A stretch of 64,000 nucleotides of DNA from positions 124,001 to 188,000 of the forward strand of contig OZ237764.1 of assembly GCA_965178125.1 (NCBI GenBank), in the 5' to 3' direction. Of this stretch, positions 45,806-56,696 are shown one piece after another. Below the pieces are notes generated by a model. It was not told the origin of the DNA. It saw only the letters and a list, made by a program, of their open reading frames with translations, and searched no databases. The translations under genes and the position numbers were made by a program. Every line of letters starts with the position of its first letter. Position 1 is the first letter of the stretch. This DNA is from Bilabrum cf. latius (Eukaryota > Bigyra: Bicosoecida > Bigyra > Bicosoecida).

Positions 45806-46684
45806 TCACTTCGCCTTGGCGGCAAGCGGGTCCACTGGGCATGGAATCAGAGGCAGGATGTACGGCGTGCTCCTCACGTATGCCTGGTACTTGGGGTTGG
45901 ATGCATACCTCTCTGCGTAGTCCTTCTCCAGCATGGGGCCGGTGAGCAGGTAGAGCAGCAGCGTGATGAAGGCAGGGCTCAGCTGCGCCGACCAGAACAT
46001 CAAGGGGCTCTGCAGGCCGCGGGCGGCCACTGTTGCGAGCATCCACCACATGATGATCTCAGCTGCGTAGTTGGGGTGCCTGGAGAGGGACCAGAGGCCG
46101 GACTGAATCCACGGGGTGGGGCGCTCGCTCTCGGGCACTTGCTTGTAGCTGTACTTTGCAGTGTCGGCCAGGGACTGCGAGGCAAACATGGCGAGCCATA
46201 TTCCAATCAGCACGTAGTCCACCGGTCCCATGGGCTCCCCACTCAGTAGGCCAGCCTCTCCGCTGTTGGCACGAAGGGAGGCATTCGCGAGGATCCAGGC
46301 CGGGAGCGCGTCCATGGTAACCCAGAGGCCTTGCATCGTCCACACGACGATAAAGCGGCGAATGTTCAACTTAATTTGGTCAAACCTCTTGTCCTTCCCG
46401 TCTCTTGCCATGCGTGTGACGAGAAAGCTGCCAAGCCGAAGGGTCCAAAAGATGACCATCGCATGCACCGCAACCGACCGAGGCGCAGATGAGACCGCAG
46501 CCGCGAAAGACCCGAACCCCTGAATGAGTGATATCATCGATAAGGCGGAAGTTGTAAGGAATGTGACGCTGCCCCACCCATCGTAGAACTTCTCTGATTG
46601 AAATATCACTGCGGGAATTGCCGCAATCCACTGCATGCCAACGGCGATCCCAGTCAAGATCCATGGATCCGCATTCGCAAGCAT
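45806..46684 (-). CDS. DUF1295 / steroid 5-alpha-reductase-like membrane protein
   Basis: ATG at 46684 to TGA at 45806, 292 residues, no TAG. Several TM helices precede the family signature at the C-terminus: Gly-Leu-Trp-Ser-Leu-Ser-Arg-His-Pro-Asn-Tyr-Ala-Ala-Glu, then Glu-Lys-Asp-Tyr and Asn-Pro-Lys-Tyr-Gln-Ala-Tyr, which form the NADPH-binding end in 5-alpha-reductase and related isoprenoid/sterol reductases. DUF1295 members are poorly characterised; reduction of a lipid enone is a family-based guess. It is divergent from dienelactone hydrolase (173 bp) and this is the intact copy after the tandem duplication. Confidence 0.85.
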   Translation of the reverse strand: MLANADPWILTGIAVGMQWIAAIPAVIFQSEKFYDGWGSVTFLTTSALSMISLIQGFGSFAAAVSSAPRSVAVHAMVIFWTLRLGSFLVTRMARDGKDKRFDQIKLNIRRFIVVWTMQGLWVTMDALPAWILANASLRANSGEAGLLSGEPMGPVDYVLIGIWLAMFASQSLADTAKYSYKQVPESERPTPWIQSGLWSLSRHPNYAAEIIMWWMLATVAARGLQSPLMFWSAQLSPAFITLLLYLLTGPMLEKDYAERYASNPKYQAYVRSTPYILPLIPCPVDPLAAKAK

Positions 46685-46857
46685 ACTGCTGTAGTTCTCG
46701 CTTAGAAAGGGGGGTTACCTGAGCCCTTGCAACACTGGTTAGTGAATGCGCTCCGTCACCGATGCTGCAAATTCCTGTCTTCATCATCACCGTTTTGATT
46801 CGGACCGAAGCGGGAACGTGCACTTTGATAACTCGGTTCAACGTTCCAAGGAAGTAA
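46685..46857. promoter_or_regulatory. Shared divergent promoter region
   Basis: 173 bp between divergent DUF1295 (-) and dienelactone hydrolase (+) start codons must contain both promoters. No motif is assigned. Confidence 0.4.
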
Positions 46858-47837
46858 ATGGCTGCTGCAGCTTCCGACGCATCGAGCGCCCCTGCGCCTG
46901 CTCCCTCTGCCGAGGCTCTTAAGGATGAGACCAAGGTGACGTGGACGCGAGCGGACGGGACCGAAGTCCCAGGCTTTGCCTTTGGCGAGGGTAAGGGCAT
47001 ATATAGCATTGATGAGCAATTCATTGCATGATGCACCGAATCGAATTTCGAGGGAAGCTTGGCACGAGGCAGCACGACTAAGCCCACCAGGCGCGACGAC
47101 TAATGCATGATTGAACATTAAGATTCGTTTGTTCGCTCGTTCGATGATGTGGCGGATCTTTGGTTCTGTTTTCGCGCACGCCACCCGTCTCTTTCGCAGC
47201 CGGAAAGCCCGGCGTAGTGTGCATCCAGGAATGGTGGGGCGTGGCTCCCTGGACGCGCGCCCAGGCCCAGTACATCGCGGACCGCGGCTTCCGCGTGATA
47301 GTCCCTGACCTGTATCGGGGTAAGCTCTCGCTGGAGGCTAAGGAGGCGGAGCACCTGATGGGGGGCCTGGACTGGGCCGGGGCCGTGGAGGACGTGCGCG
47401 GCGCCGTGACGCACCTCAAGTCGGAGGGCTCTCCCAAGGTGGGCATCACGGGGTTCTGCATGGGCGGGGCACTCACCCTCGCCAGCGCTGTGCTGGTGGA
47501 GGGACTCGCCGCGGCGGCGCCCTTCTACGGGACCCCTTCCCCGGGGCTTGCGGACGTGGGCAAGTGCTCCATCCCCGTGCTCGCTCAGTTCGGGGAGAAG
47601 GACAACCACAAGGGGTTCAGCGACCCCGAGGCGGCCGAGGCCCTGGGCGAGAAATTGAAGGCGGCCGGATGCGAGCACGAGGTGAGGATCGTCCCCGGGG
47701 TCGGGCACGGTTTCCTCAACGATCTCTTCAAGGACGGACTCGAGGCCAACGCGAAGCTGGGCAGGCCATCCGACCCGGGGGCCGCCCGCGGTGCCTTTGA
47801 CGCTGCGATGGAGTTCTTCGGCAAGCACCTCAAGTGA
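46858..47837 (+). CDS. Dienelactone hydrolase family protein
   Basis: Exons are 46858-46990 and 47200-47837 (256 residues); the 209-nt intron has a GTAAGG donor, a CTAAT-type branch site near 47098 and a TTTCGCAG acceptor. Triad residues are visible: nucleophile Cys in Gly-Phe-Cys-Met-Gly-Gly, Asp in Gly-Glu-Lys-Asp-Asn, and His in Gly-Val-Gly-His-Gly-Phe. The Glu-Trp-Trp-Gly motif near the N-terminus is characteristic. These alpha/beta hydrolases open dienelactones or other small esters; in eukaryotes the natural substrate is usually unknown. The Ala/Pro-rich N-terminal 30 residues are not a clear signal. It contains no TAG and stops with TGA. Confidence 0.93.
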
Positions 47838-48019
47838 GCCGAGAGCAGCTGCCAGTGGACTTTGTCGCAAAGTCTACCTCCCCTCTGAAAAATCTATACG
47901 TGGCTCGTGCGCGGTTCCGGGTTTGACAGATTGCGTTTCGTGATCGCACTTGTCACACTCCAGGCATCGCGAAGACGTGTCTCGGCACCACCAACGCACG
48001 AATAATACTGGCTACCGCG

Positions 48020-50291
48020 ATGTTGAGAAGAGCATTGAGACAGATTTCTCTTGTAGGCTACCATAGCAACCTAATGAGGACATCCACTAGGTCTTTGCGG
48101 TCAAGTGCACCTGCAACTGCCCGTATTTTGTGTGCTGATAATGTTTCGCCAAGATGCGCCGAGATTTTCGAGGATAGAGGCCACAAGACTGTGCAATCGG
48201 CGGGCCTATCGTTTGAGGAATTGAAAACAGAATTGCCAAAGTACGATGCTGTGATTGTTCGGTCGGCAACGAAACTGCCTGCAGAGGCGTTTCCGTATGG
48301 CACCTCTCTCAAGGTAAGATGATGCCTGTAGAAAGCCAAACGTCGGCACTTGTGAATTACAAGTCGCATGTATTGTACTTACAGCACCCATAGCTTGGCC
48401 GCCAGTGCTCTGATGCTCTTTTGAAGGCAACCCAGGATCGACAAGCGTCCTTGCCGTGTGGTATTTGGGCTTTTCTCGTCTACAAGATGAGTCAGGAAGT
48501 GGTATGCTTCTCCTGTGGCTTATTTTATTGCTGATTTACAGGATTCGAATGCGCCTTTATTCTGAAGAGCGGTGGTTTGGGCAGCGTGTTGCGTACGACT
48601 GGTGGGTGATGGACGTGCCCATGACCATTGCCCTGGCATGGCTCCTGTGATGGCGACCATGTTACGCTTCGGAATCATGTATCTCCACAACGTTGAAGCA
48701 GATCATGTGTTTACTGCCTAGCCCCGTAGAGAAGCACGCTCTGCGGCGAGCGACTGTACCCTCTCATCCACTCACTCGCTCTTCTGCCCACTACGCTGCT
48801 GCTGCTGCTGCTGCTGCTGCTCGTGCTCCGCAGGTGATCGGGCGCGCCGGCGTGGGTGTGGACAACATCGACCTGGATGCAGCCACCAAGCACGGCGTCA
48901 TCGTGCAGAACACGCCCGGCGGCAACACCCAGGCCGCCGCCGAGCTGGCCTTCAGCCTACTCGTCACACTCGCGCGCCAGGTGCCCGCTGCCAACATCTC
49001 GCTGCGGGAGGGCCGCTGGGACCGGAAGCTCTACAAGGGCAGGGAGCTGAAGGGAAAGACCATCGGCATCGTGGGACTGGGATCCATCGGGCAGTGCATG
49101 GCTGGGCTCTGCAAGGCCCTTGGCATGACGGTGGTGGGTCACGACCCGATGGCCTCCCCCGAGGCGGTGGAGGCGTCTGGCGCCGAGCGGGTGTTCGACA
49201 GCCTGGAGGAGCTCATGGGGGCCAGCGACGTGGTGAGCCTGCATGTGCCGGGGGGGGCCTCCACGGAGGGCATGCTGGGGAGGGCGCAGCTCAAGGCGGC
49301 CAAACCCGGCTGCCTGGTGGTCAATGCCGCGAGGGGCGGGGTAGTGGACGCGGAGGCTCTCCTCGAGGCACTGGAGGAGGGGTGGATCGCGGGCGCCGCT
49401 TTGGACGTGTACGACCAGGAGCCGCCTTCTACGGAGGCCACCAAGAAGATCGTGTCCATGCCCCAGGTGGTGTGCACCCCCCACTTGGGGGCGTCCACCG
49501 AGGAGGCCCAGGTCAAGGTGGCCGAGCAGATCGCAGAGCAGGTGTGCGACGTGCTGGACGGCAGGCGGTACGTGGGCGTGGTGAACGCCAAGCACGTGGC
49601 CCTCTCCCAGCAGCCCGCGGGCCAGGCGGTGGCTGGCCTCTCCCAGTCCTTGGGTCTGCTGGCCTCTAGCATCGTCGAGGGGGGCGCGGAGAGCATCCAG
49701 GTGGAGCTGTCCCCCCGCCTCGCGGCCAAGAACCCCGCGTACGAGGAGCTGGTGCGGTCGGCGGTGCTGGCGGGGGCGCTGCCCTGCATCCGGCAGGACA
49801 TCGCGGAGAAGGACGTCAATCTGATCAACGCGGGGGCGCTGGCGGAGGTCAACGGGGTGAAGTGCACGGTGGCGCGCATGCAGGAGGACGACGCGGCGGA
49901 TTTCGAGTCGGTCATCCAGGTGACGGTGGCAAGCGGCAGCGGGCAGCGGTCTGCCCGTGGAGCGATCGACGCGGGGCAGCCGCGTGTGATCGGCATCGAC
50001 CACTGGTCCAGCTTCCCTTCCTTTGCGCCTCGCGGCAGCGTGCTGCTGGTGCAGAACACGGACAAGCCCGGGGCCATCGGGCAGGTGGCCCGGGTGCTGG
50101 CGAACGAGGGCACCAACATCGCGCAGATGTCCGTGGCGAGGCAGCACCCGGGCTCGCCCGCGCTGTGCGTGCTTCTGCTCGACGACCGGGTCACCAAGGC
50201 CACCAGGCAGCGCATCGCCGGGCTTGACGGGATCTACTCCGTGGCGACGGCTTCCTTCGGGGGCCGGGCCAGCACGTCTGCCAGCATCTGA
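48020..50291 (+). CDS. PGDH: D-3-phosphoglycerate dehydrogenase, organellar
   Basis: Exons are 48020-48313 and 48834-50291 (583 residues), joined at Ser-Leu-Lys|Val-Ile-Gly-Arg-Ala-Gly-Val-Gly. The first 30 residues (Met-Leu-Arg-Arg-Ala-Leu-Arg) look like a transit peptide. NAD-binding Gly-Leu-Gly-Ser-Ile-Gly, catalytic Arg in Ala-Ala-Arg-Gly-Gly, Glu in Asp-Gln-Glu-Pro-Pro, and His in Thr-Pro-His-Leu-Gly-Ala-Ser are all present. The allosteric-substrate-binding and C-terminal ACT domains follow, as in type-I long PGDH. It makes 3-phosphohydroxypyruvate, the first step of phosphorylated serine synthesis. No TAG; stop TGA; TGTAA at 50340. Confidence 0.95.
48314..48833 (+). other. Long PGDH intron (520 nt) with CTG run
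   Basis: This GTAAGA to CCGCAG intron is 2.5 to 10 times longer than the others in the window. It ends in a (CTG)n stretch near 48796-48821 directly before the acceptor. Nothing else definite, such as an RNA gene, was recognised in it. Confidence 0.85.
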
Positions 50292-50339
50292 GCCTGCAGT
50301 TTGAGTGCTACCGCAATCCCTTGGTGAACAGTCACATGG

Positions 50340-50344
50340 TGTAA
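50340..50344 (+). terminator. TGTAA, possible polyadenylation signal
   Basis: TGTAA lies 48 bp after the PGDH stop, within the 97-bp gap to a convergent gene. Candidate only. Confidence 0.3.
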
Positions 50345-50388
50345 AACATCTATCATTTAGTCATCTTGAAATGTTCTGAAAAAACGCA

Positions 50389-51003
50389 TCAATCCTGGTA
50401 CCGGTCCCAAATATACTCAAAGATCGCCTCCTCGTCCTGGCCGTCCTCTTCCAACTTCACAACTTCTTCTTGCACCGCCTTCTGCTTGTCAGCTGAAAGA
50501 CTCATTAGCAAGCCAACGACTCGCTTTGCGTACCCCTTCACGGAGTGGACGGTGTACTTCTGCATGTACTCTTCAACCAGATCGGCCAGCTCCGGCACTG
50601 CCTCGCATACGGTGAGCACGAAGTGCTGGCAATTGGTCACCTTGCCCCAGCTTTCTAAGCCCGTAGCATCGAAGAGCTCTTTCGTAAATTCACCACTCGT
50701 AGAGGCTTTTGCAGCTTCACGAGTGACTGCTCGGAGGTCGACACCGAAAGCTTCAGTGGTTGTGACAGGCTTGATTGCATCCGTCCCAGGCTTGACATGA
50801 TACACAAAGACATCATTGTTCAGCTCCTCAGCGAAATAATTCTTCAATGGTTCGTAAGTTTGTGCGTGGTACTCGATTGCGATCCGATCCGACGAGTCGC
50901 TGTCTTCGAGGAGCAGTACGGCGTGGTGAAACATCGCCACAGCCGGGGCCTTCTTGAGCCCTACAGTTGCAATCCGAGCTGTCCAGGAATGAGCTCCTGC
51001 CAT
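50389..51003 (-). CDS. Possible permuted papain-fold (LRAT/NlpC-like) protein
   Basis: ATG at 51003 to TGA at 50389, 204 residues, no TAG. Two motifs are suggestive of a circularly permuted papain fold: Met-Phe-His-His-Ala-Val-Leu-Leu-Leu-Glu-Asp near residue 25 (His on a strand) and Val-Thr-Asn-Cys-Gln-His-Phe-Val near residue 130 (nucleophile Cys in the Asn-Cys-x-His-Phe context of LRAT, H-rev107 and PPPDE proteins). The C-terminus is an acidic helical tail. If right, it would be a thiol acyltransferase, lipase or peptidase. The assignment rests on these two motifs; it could equally be an uncharacterised lineage protein. Confidence 0.5.
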   Translation of the reverse strand: MAGAHSWTARIATVGLKKAPAVAMFHHAVLLLEDSDSSDRIAIEYHAQTYEPLKNYFAEELNNDVFVYHVKPGTDAIKPVTTTEAFGVDLRAVTREAAKASTSGEFTKELFDATGLESWGKVTNCQHFVLTVCEAVPELADLVEEYMQKYTVHSVKGYAKRVVGLLMSLSADKQKAVQEEVVKLEEDGQDEEAIFEYIWDRYQD

Positions 51004-51181
51004 GACTGTTATTTTTTGTAATGGCTCGGTAGCTTGGTTGGTGTGCACGCCGAGTTTGCCCACCAGTTGCGTGTCACTAAATGACAATACCAGATTTCGG
51101 AAACAGACGATTTTGGACGCAAAGGCTGATGGCGGCGATTGATTGCATCGATAACACATACTAATGTTCCAAGTGATGCAA

Positions 51182-54100
51182 TTATCGCCTGATGATCACG
51201 CCGTGAAACAGGAATGACGCCACCCGGTACCACAGAAGTGAGGGTAAGGCGGCGGGCACCGTGCGAGAGCTGACCTGCTCGGCATCACCGGCTGCCTCCG
51301 ACTCCAACGACTCGAGTCCAGCTGAAGACGATATCGCAGGCTATGAATCAACCGCGCCGCTCTTAACGCGTCCTCCTGCTACGACACTGCCTAGGCGCCC
51401 TGCCGCCTGCACCAGCTCCTTCGCCTGGGCGCGCTCCCTAGCCGCGATCGACAGCTCTTGTAAAACGTCCGCCTCTCGCCGCCGCATGGCCGCCAAGTGC
51501 CGCAATGCGATGCGCATCGTACTATCACTCCCTGCATTATGAACTTCACACTGATCCTTTGTCTACCCGCCCCCTCTTAGATCGGGACCTGCAGCTTGCC
51601 CAGCTGCGTGTTCCAGTCGCAGGGCACCCTCCCTCGCCGAGTCAGCCTCGCGCTCTACGCGAGTGGCCAAGCCGACAGCATCCGGTAAAGGGCCCCCATC
51701 ACTAAGCACGCTGGAACCCTCTTTGCATCGCACGCTGACTGATCCGTCAAAATCCGAAGCTCCACTGCCAGGCGCAGCCCTCGCGCCCTCGGAAAGCCCC
51801 TCTTGCTCCTGCTCCTGCCGCACCGGAACTTCCAGCCGGCCCATCACCATCCGCACGCGCCGATCCGCCCCTTGCTGCAGGCGCATGGCAGTCTGAACCA
51901 GATAGTGTCGCTCTCTCAACGCTGCTGAGTCCACGCTTTGAGACTGTGGATGCGACCTCACCGACAGCAGGGCCATCAGCTGCTCCTTCTCCAGACCAGA
52001 AAGACACGGGACCATCGCTGACCGGCCCCACAGCCAGACGCGCTGCACCACCTTGAGCGGCGGGATGAATCGCGATACGCGAAAGAGCGATGGGTGGGCT
52101 GTATTTCGCAGCATCGCGTCAGAAATGGGAGCCACTCTTCGCTCTGCAACTGCCTGGTCCAGCAGTGCAGGGACGCGCATGTGGGGTCTGCTGACGTGAG
52201 AGTACATGGCAACAGAGCGCGCGACTGCAGATAGGTACAGGCCGTGGCGATGCATCACCCTCTAAGAGACCGACGCGGCCCTCTAGCGCGGGCTACTTTC
52301 GTACTCACGCATGGCTTGGCAGGCTGCTCCCAGCGGGAAAAGGACTCGCGTAGCGTGCTACTCTTCGGGTCTTGTTGCAGGTCCAGACACAGGCCTGCTT
52401 TGGAGTATTTTGCCGTTTGATGCACTGGCAGCTGCGTCCAGAGCAGACCCATCCTCACAGAAAGAATGCCCACCAGTGCCCGGCTCATGGGCGAGTCCGC
52501 TGTCACCGCCACCCATGGGTCCGTGAAGTCGACTTGCTGACCGTGGCCCCAACAGCCGGCGAGTATACCACGCAAGCAGCACACGCAGTTCAACTGTGCT
52601 GTTAAGTATACCTCGAGCCGCAGCTCGGAGGCTTCTTTCGGCCCGTTCAATGAATTCCTGCCTCCCTTGCTCGCCGGTTGCCTGCTTGATGGGGTTTACC
52701 CTGCACAAGTCGGACACAAGTGCCTAGTGGCTCGTGGGGTCGAGCGAATCGATCGAGCTGTCACTCTAGCAGCTGATCGGCAATTGGTACAGCTGCACTG
52801 GGGCTGCATACCTAGCTGCTTCGGGCGGGACCGCGGTCATTCCAACCCAGCAAGGAGGGGATCCTGGGATCCAGACTGTCGGCCTGATGCGCAACTGAAG
52901 GTCTGCACTAGCGCCCGCGCCTGCACCCGCACCTGTACTCGCACCCGCACTCGCTACACTCACACTTTGTAGCCTGCGCTCGGTCGCCCTCAGCCACCTA
53001 CCAACAAACGAGTGCTGCAGCAGCCTCTCGCCGCCCGCCATGCTTGAAGGCACCCAGCTACTATCTGGGCCGAGGTCCCACGGCTCAAGCACGTTCCGGT
53101 CGATCGGGCTATCCGAGGTATGCGGTGAATCCATGCGTTCATCGCTCGCTCCGCATTTTGTAGCTGTTGCACAGTAAACTGCATCGGCTCCGTCAGTAGT
53201 TGCGGTAGGACCAGCTGAACCTGCACTCTAGTCTCCTTTGCCCTCAGCCGAGTGGGCGGGCCTGGGCACGACCTTGGGTCCAGCAGTAGGGGTGTGGTCG
53301 AACCAGAGAGGTGACGAGCCGCCTGGGGCCGGGCGCACCTCAAGCGCCCTGCCCCTGGCCATCGAGGCGATGTCCTCATCGGATCGGCAGAAAGGCACGA
53401 TGCAGAAATCGCTGAATAGGAACCTCGGGCCCCCGGAGCCCCTCGCTGCTCCCAGGCAGATCTCGTCCCTTGAAGCCTCCAGCGGGCCCACCTACTCCTG
53501 GGCATTGCCCACGGAGATCCGCAGCTATTGGATGTTATTCGCATGGAGGAAGATACCTTCTTCTGCATCTGCTTCCTTAGACTAGATCGCGATGGCAGGC
53601 AGCGCCCCCAGCGGCACCCGTCCCTCCCGATCTACTCCTGCCGCAGTGGCCAGCCGGGGATCCAGCCGGAGATGCACATCCCTGCGATTCGAATCGCACA
53701 GATACGCAGCCTTGATATCGTTGCCGATATGCTTGCCGTTGTGGAATATGTCCATCTGACGAACGACTGCCAGTTTCAGAAAGTTGCCCTTGTCGAGGCC
53801 AGCGAGGCTCCGGCGAGCTGCGGCGGCTGCTGAAACATGATCTCCACGTGAGCCCGTGGGTGTACCATCGGTACCCTGCCTGGCCTCCGACACATTAGAA
53901 GCTTCGTTTAGTATTTCCCGTATCCGAAGTTTCGCTAGTTGGCCCGTGTCACCATTGCTGTCGCTACAAACTACCAGGACTACAAAGTTGCTGAGGCGGA
54001 ACGCCCAATGGATCCAATCGCGAGATGTGCACACGTTAGGAACTTCGGCACCAGTGACCTTATCTCCGCACATGGAGAATTCGGGTACCTTGTGCTAGCG

Positions 54101-54367
54101 TGCCAAGCAATGCAAGCCCCTTCGCACCATTTGAGCCTTCCGGGAGCTAACGAAAGTGGTAGTTGGGAAAGCAGACAGTTGGGTGCAGACAGTCCAGTAT
54201 GACAGCGTCCAGCTAGGAGCAAGAGGGGTCAAGATGGCACCAGACGGTTTTATTTGTATTCCGTGCCATCCTAACCCCAGGCTCTCTATGGAACCGATCA
54301 CGCACTATTTCGTGCCGGAGTCCGCTTCTATTGCGAAAGGCTCCAGCGCAATTGGGGCGGCCTGCAT
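51182..54367 (-). CDS. ConA/LamG-like domain protein, unknown role
   Basis: ATG at 54367 to TAA at 51182, 1061 residues, about a dozen TAGs as Gln. The N-terminal 250 residues look like a concanavalin A/laminin-G-type beta sandwich: Trp-Thr-Leu-Ser-Tyr-Trp early, then Arg-Asp-Trp-Ile-His-Trp-Ala-Phe and Ile-Phe-His-Asn-Gly-Lys-His-Ile-Gly, which correspond to the edge strands and the asparagine-glycine turn of LamG jelly rolls. The rest is helical and polar with a short Ala-Gly repeat. No TM or signal peptide is evident. Continuing through the TAA would add 35 residues to a TGA, so the exact end is uncertain. The retrotransposon ends 124 bp upstream, inside its likely promoter. Confidence 0.65.
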
Positions 54368-54490
54368 GTTAAGATGAAGTTATTATGGCAAGAGACATAA
54401 CTATGATGCTGTTGAAGCTGCCAGTGGCAGTAAACTGGGTGCTCCAAGTAAAGGTTCAGGAAGATTCCGGTTTGCTTGAGCCTCGGCAAG

Positions 54491-54870
54491 TGATGGTTGG
54501 TAATGTGGATCTGTCGATCAACCGCTCAATGCTTCGCTCCCCCAGCACTCTCCCTCTCCCGCCACGCGCCACTCGTGCGCCGCTACCCACCGTCGCCCAC
54601 TCGTCTGTCGCTAGCACGGCCGTCTCCGTGCCGCCTAGGCCCGGCTGGCCGCTTTGTCCTGCCCTCAGCTTCCACTCTCGTACCTAGTACCTGCTCCTCG
54701 TAATCTCCTCCTTCCGTGGCGCTTTGGTTTTGGCTGGTGCTTCCCCGGGCACTGGGCAGGCGGCACGGACCTTTCAAGCCGCTATGGGGACTACCTGCCA
54801 CTGGCCACGGGATCTACACTGGGCCCCCCTTTTGGCTGTTCGCCCATCGAACGCCGCAAGGAACACCCAC
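54491..54870 (-). repeat. Split direct repeat B2 (element 3' end)
   Basis: 380 bp, no differences found from B1 at 56309-56688. It forms the right end of the element on the minus strand. Confidence 0.95.
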
Positions 54871-56153
54871 GCCGCCCCGACCTAGGGGACGCCACCACGC
54901 AAAAAGAAGAAAAAATCTTGAACTCGATCGAGTTAGGGCATCACCGCTCGCACATCCCGCCCAGCCCACCACGCTCGACACGGTCCTGTATGCTCACCGC
55001 AGCCCCAGCACAGTCGTCACCCGGTCCGCTCCTATTCAGGCTCCCATTGCCTTACCCTCTGTGAGGATACGGGGTCCGGCTGCTGTCCGCACGTTGCCGT
55101 GCCTCTTGCAGCACCACAGTGGTCCTCCACTGCAGCGTACGCTGTGCAGGATCTCGCCTCGCTCTCTCGGTGGGTGTCGCCGGTGCGACTGTCCCAGGGT
55201 CGATCCGAGATTCAGGCTCTCCTCTCGGCTGTGCAGGTCACTCTGTCCCCCTTCGGCCACGGAGCCATCCAAAGGACAGAAGTTTCCTGGGCCCGCAACG
55301 CGGTTCTTTGTGCTTCCAGAAAAACAGAGGTGCTCCACATGGGGGATTTTACGGCACGGACCACACCTCTGCTCCCAGTCTCATGACCACCTCACGCGTG
55401 GCCACCTCACACCCGTCCCCACTGTTGCAACCGGGAGGGTGGGTTGCTTCCGACCTATAGCCGGATTTACAGCGATCAACATGAGGCACGGACCTCATAC
55501 TGACCGCACCCACCCCTACTCCCACGCCTACTTGACTCAGCCAAGTCCCTGGCCCCCCAAGCCACCCACCAACGGTCCTGCTAACAGTGGCCATCGGCAC
55601 CAGATGCGACCACGGAGCCTCATCTGGTTGGTGAAATGGGATGGTGGCAAAGGCCACCACCAGTTCGTCCACGTGTTCTAGATGGCTAGACGCACGCAGC
55701 TTCCCTGGCCCCGTTCCGTTGCCCTCCGCAACGCTTAAATGTTGGTAGCTAGGTATGAGTGTTGGTACCCTCCGAATCTGCGCCGCCATCCTGCGTGGGT
55801 GCCACGTGGTCCCCCCGTTGTCAGGGGGTCCACATGAACAGAAAAGAGGGCTGGTTCATGCTGGTACTGAGTGCGGAGGGAGGAGGAGCGGTCTGCCTCC
55901 GCCCCCCTCCCAAGAGAATATTACACACACTACCGGGCAGCAGTGACACACACACACTTACCCGCCCCTAAGACGCCCTGTCTCGCTGAGTAAACCTTAT
56001 CCGCCTGGCACCCCTCCCTTCAGCTGTAAGCCCCTCTGTTGTCCGCCAACTACTGGTCCCCCCTCACCTCCCGGCCTCCGCCGCGATGCCGCCCCATCCA
56101 TATCCGAAGGAAATGGGGCCAACAAGACAAGAAACAATTCTATAAAAGTAAAA
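54871..56153. other. Spacer between A2 and B2
   Basis: This 1.28-kb unique segment lies inside the element. Some open stretches occur on both strands, but none has a recognisable domain or a credible start. In related elements this position can carry an extra ORF; I cannot support one here. Confidence 0.5.
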
Positions 56154-56308
56154 ATTATTTCCTTTATCTTCTTCTGAATTCCCCTAAGTGAGAGCGCTGG
56201 TCTCGCTCAGCTCGTACTCGGAATTGATCCGATCAGTATACCACTATCGGCCCAAACATCACTGTACATGGATGCTCTGTATTCGTCAGTAGGGGTGCCA
56301 TTGAATCA
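56154..56308 (-). repeat. Split direct repeat A2
   Basis: 155 bp, no differences found from A1 at 62676-62830, and directly joined to B1. Confidence 0.95.
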
Positions 56309-56688
56309 TGATGGTTGGTAATGTGGATCTGTCGATCAACCGCTCAATGCTTCGCTCCCCCAGCACTCTCCCTCTCCCGCCACGCGCCACTCGTGCGCCG
56401 CTACCCACCGTCGCCCACTCGTCTGTCGCTAGCACGGCCGTCTCCGTGCCGCCTAGGCCCGGCTGGCCGCTTTGTCCTGCCCTCAGCTTCCACTCTCGTA
56501 CCTAGTACCTGCTCCTCGTAATCTCCTCCTTCCGTGGCGCTTTGGTTTTGGCTGGTGCTTCCCCGGGCACTGGGCAGGCGGCACGGACCTTTCAAGCCGC
56601 TATGGGGACTACCTGCCACTGGCCACGGGATCTACACTGGGCCCCCCTTTTGGCTGTTCGCCCATCGAACGCCGCAAGGAACACCCAC
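56309..56688 (-). repeat. Split direct repeat B1
   Basis: 380 bp, no differences found from B2, starting 8 bp after the ORF3 stop. Confidence 0.95.
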
Positions 56689-56696
56689 TGGCCCAG

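Larger units (their letters stand above)
43218..46102. repeat. Tandem duplication, unit about 1.43 kb
   Basis: Bases 43218-44645 (1428 bp) are repeated directly at 44646-46102 (1457 bp) with only scattered substitutions and one 29-bp insertion in the second copy. The unit carries the 3' half of TPR-thioredoxin and the 3' end of the convergent DUF1295 gene. The junction at 44645/44646 abuts the DUF1295 reading frame directly to thioredoxin sequence. Confidence 0.95.

Noticed and set aside
48314-48400. Intronic C/D snoRNA in the PGDH intron
   Set aside because: A weak C-box-like GATGATG is present but no convincing D box or terminal stem was found.
54871-56153. Extra ORF (hydrolase or methyltransferase) in the A2-B2 spacer
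   Set aside because: Related elements sometimes carry one, but no open stretch here has a domain motif or good start.
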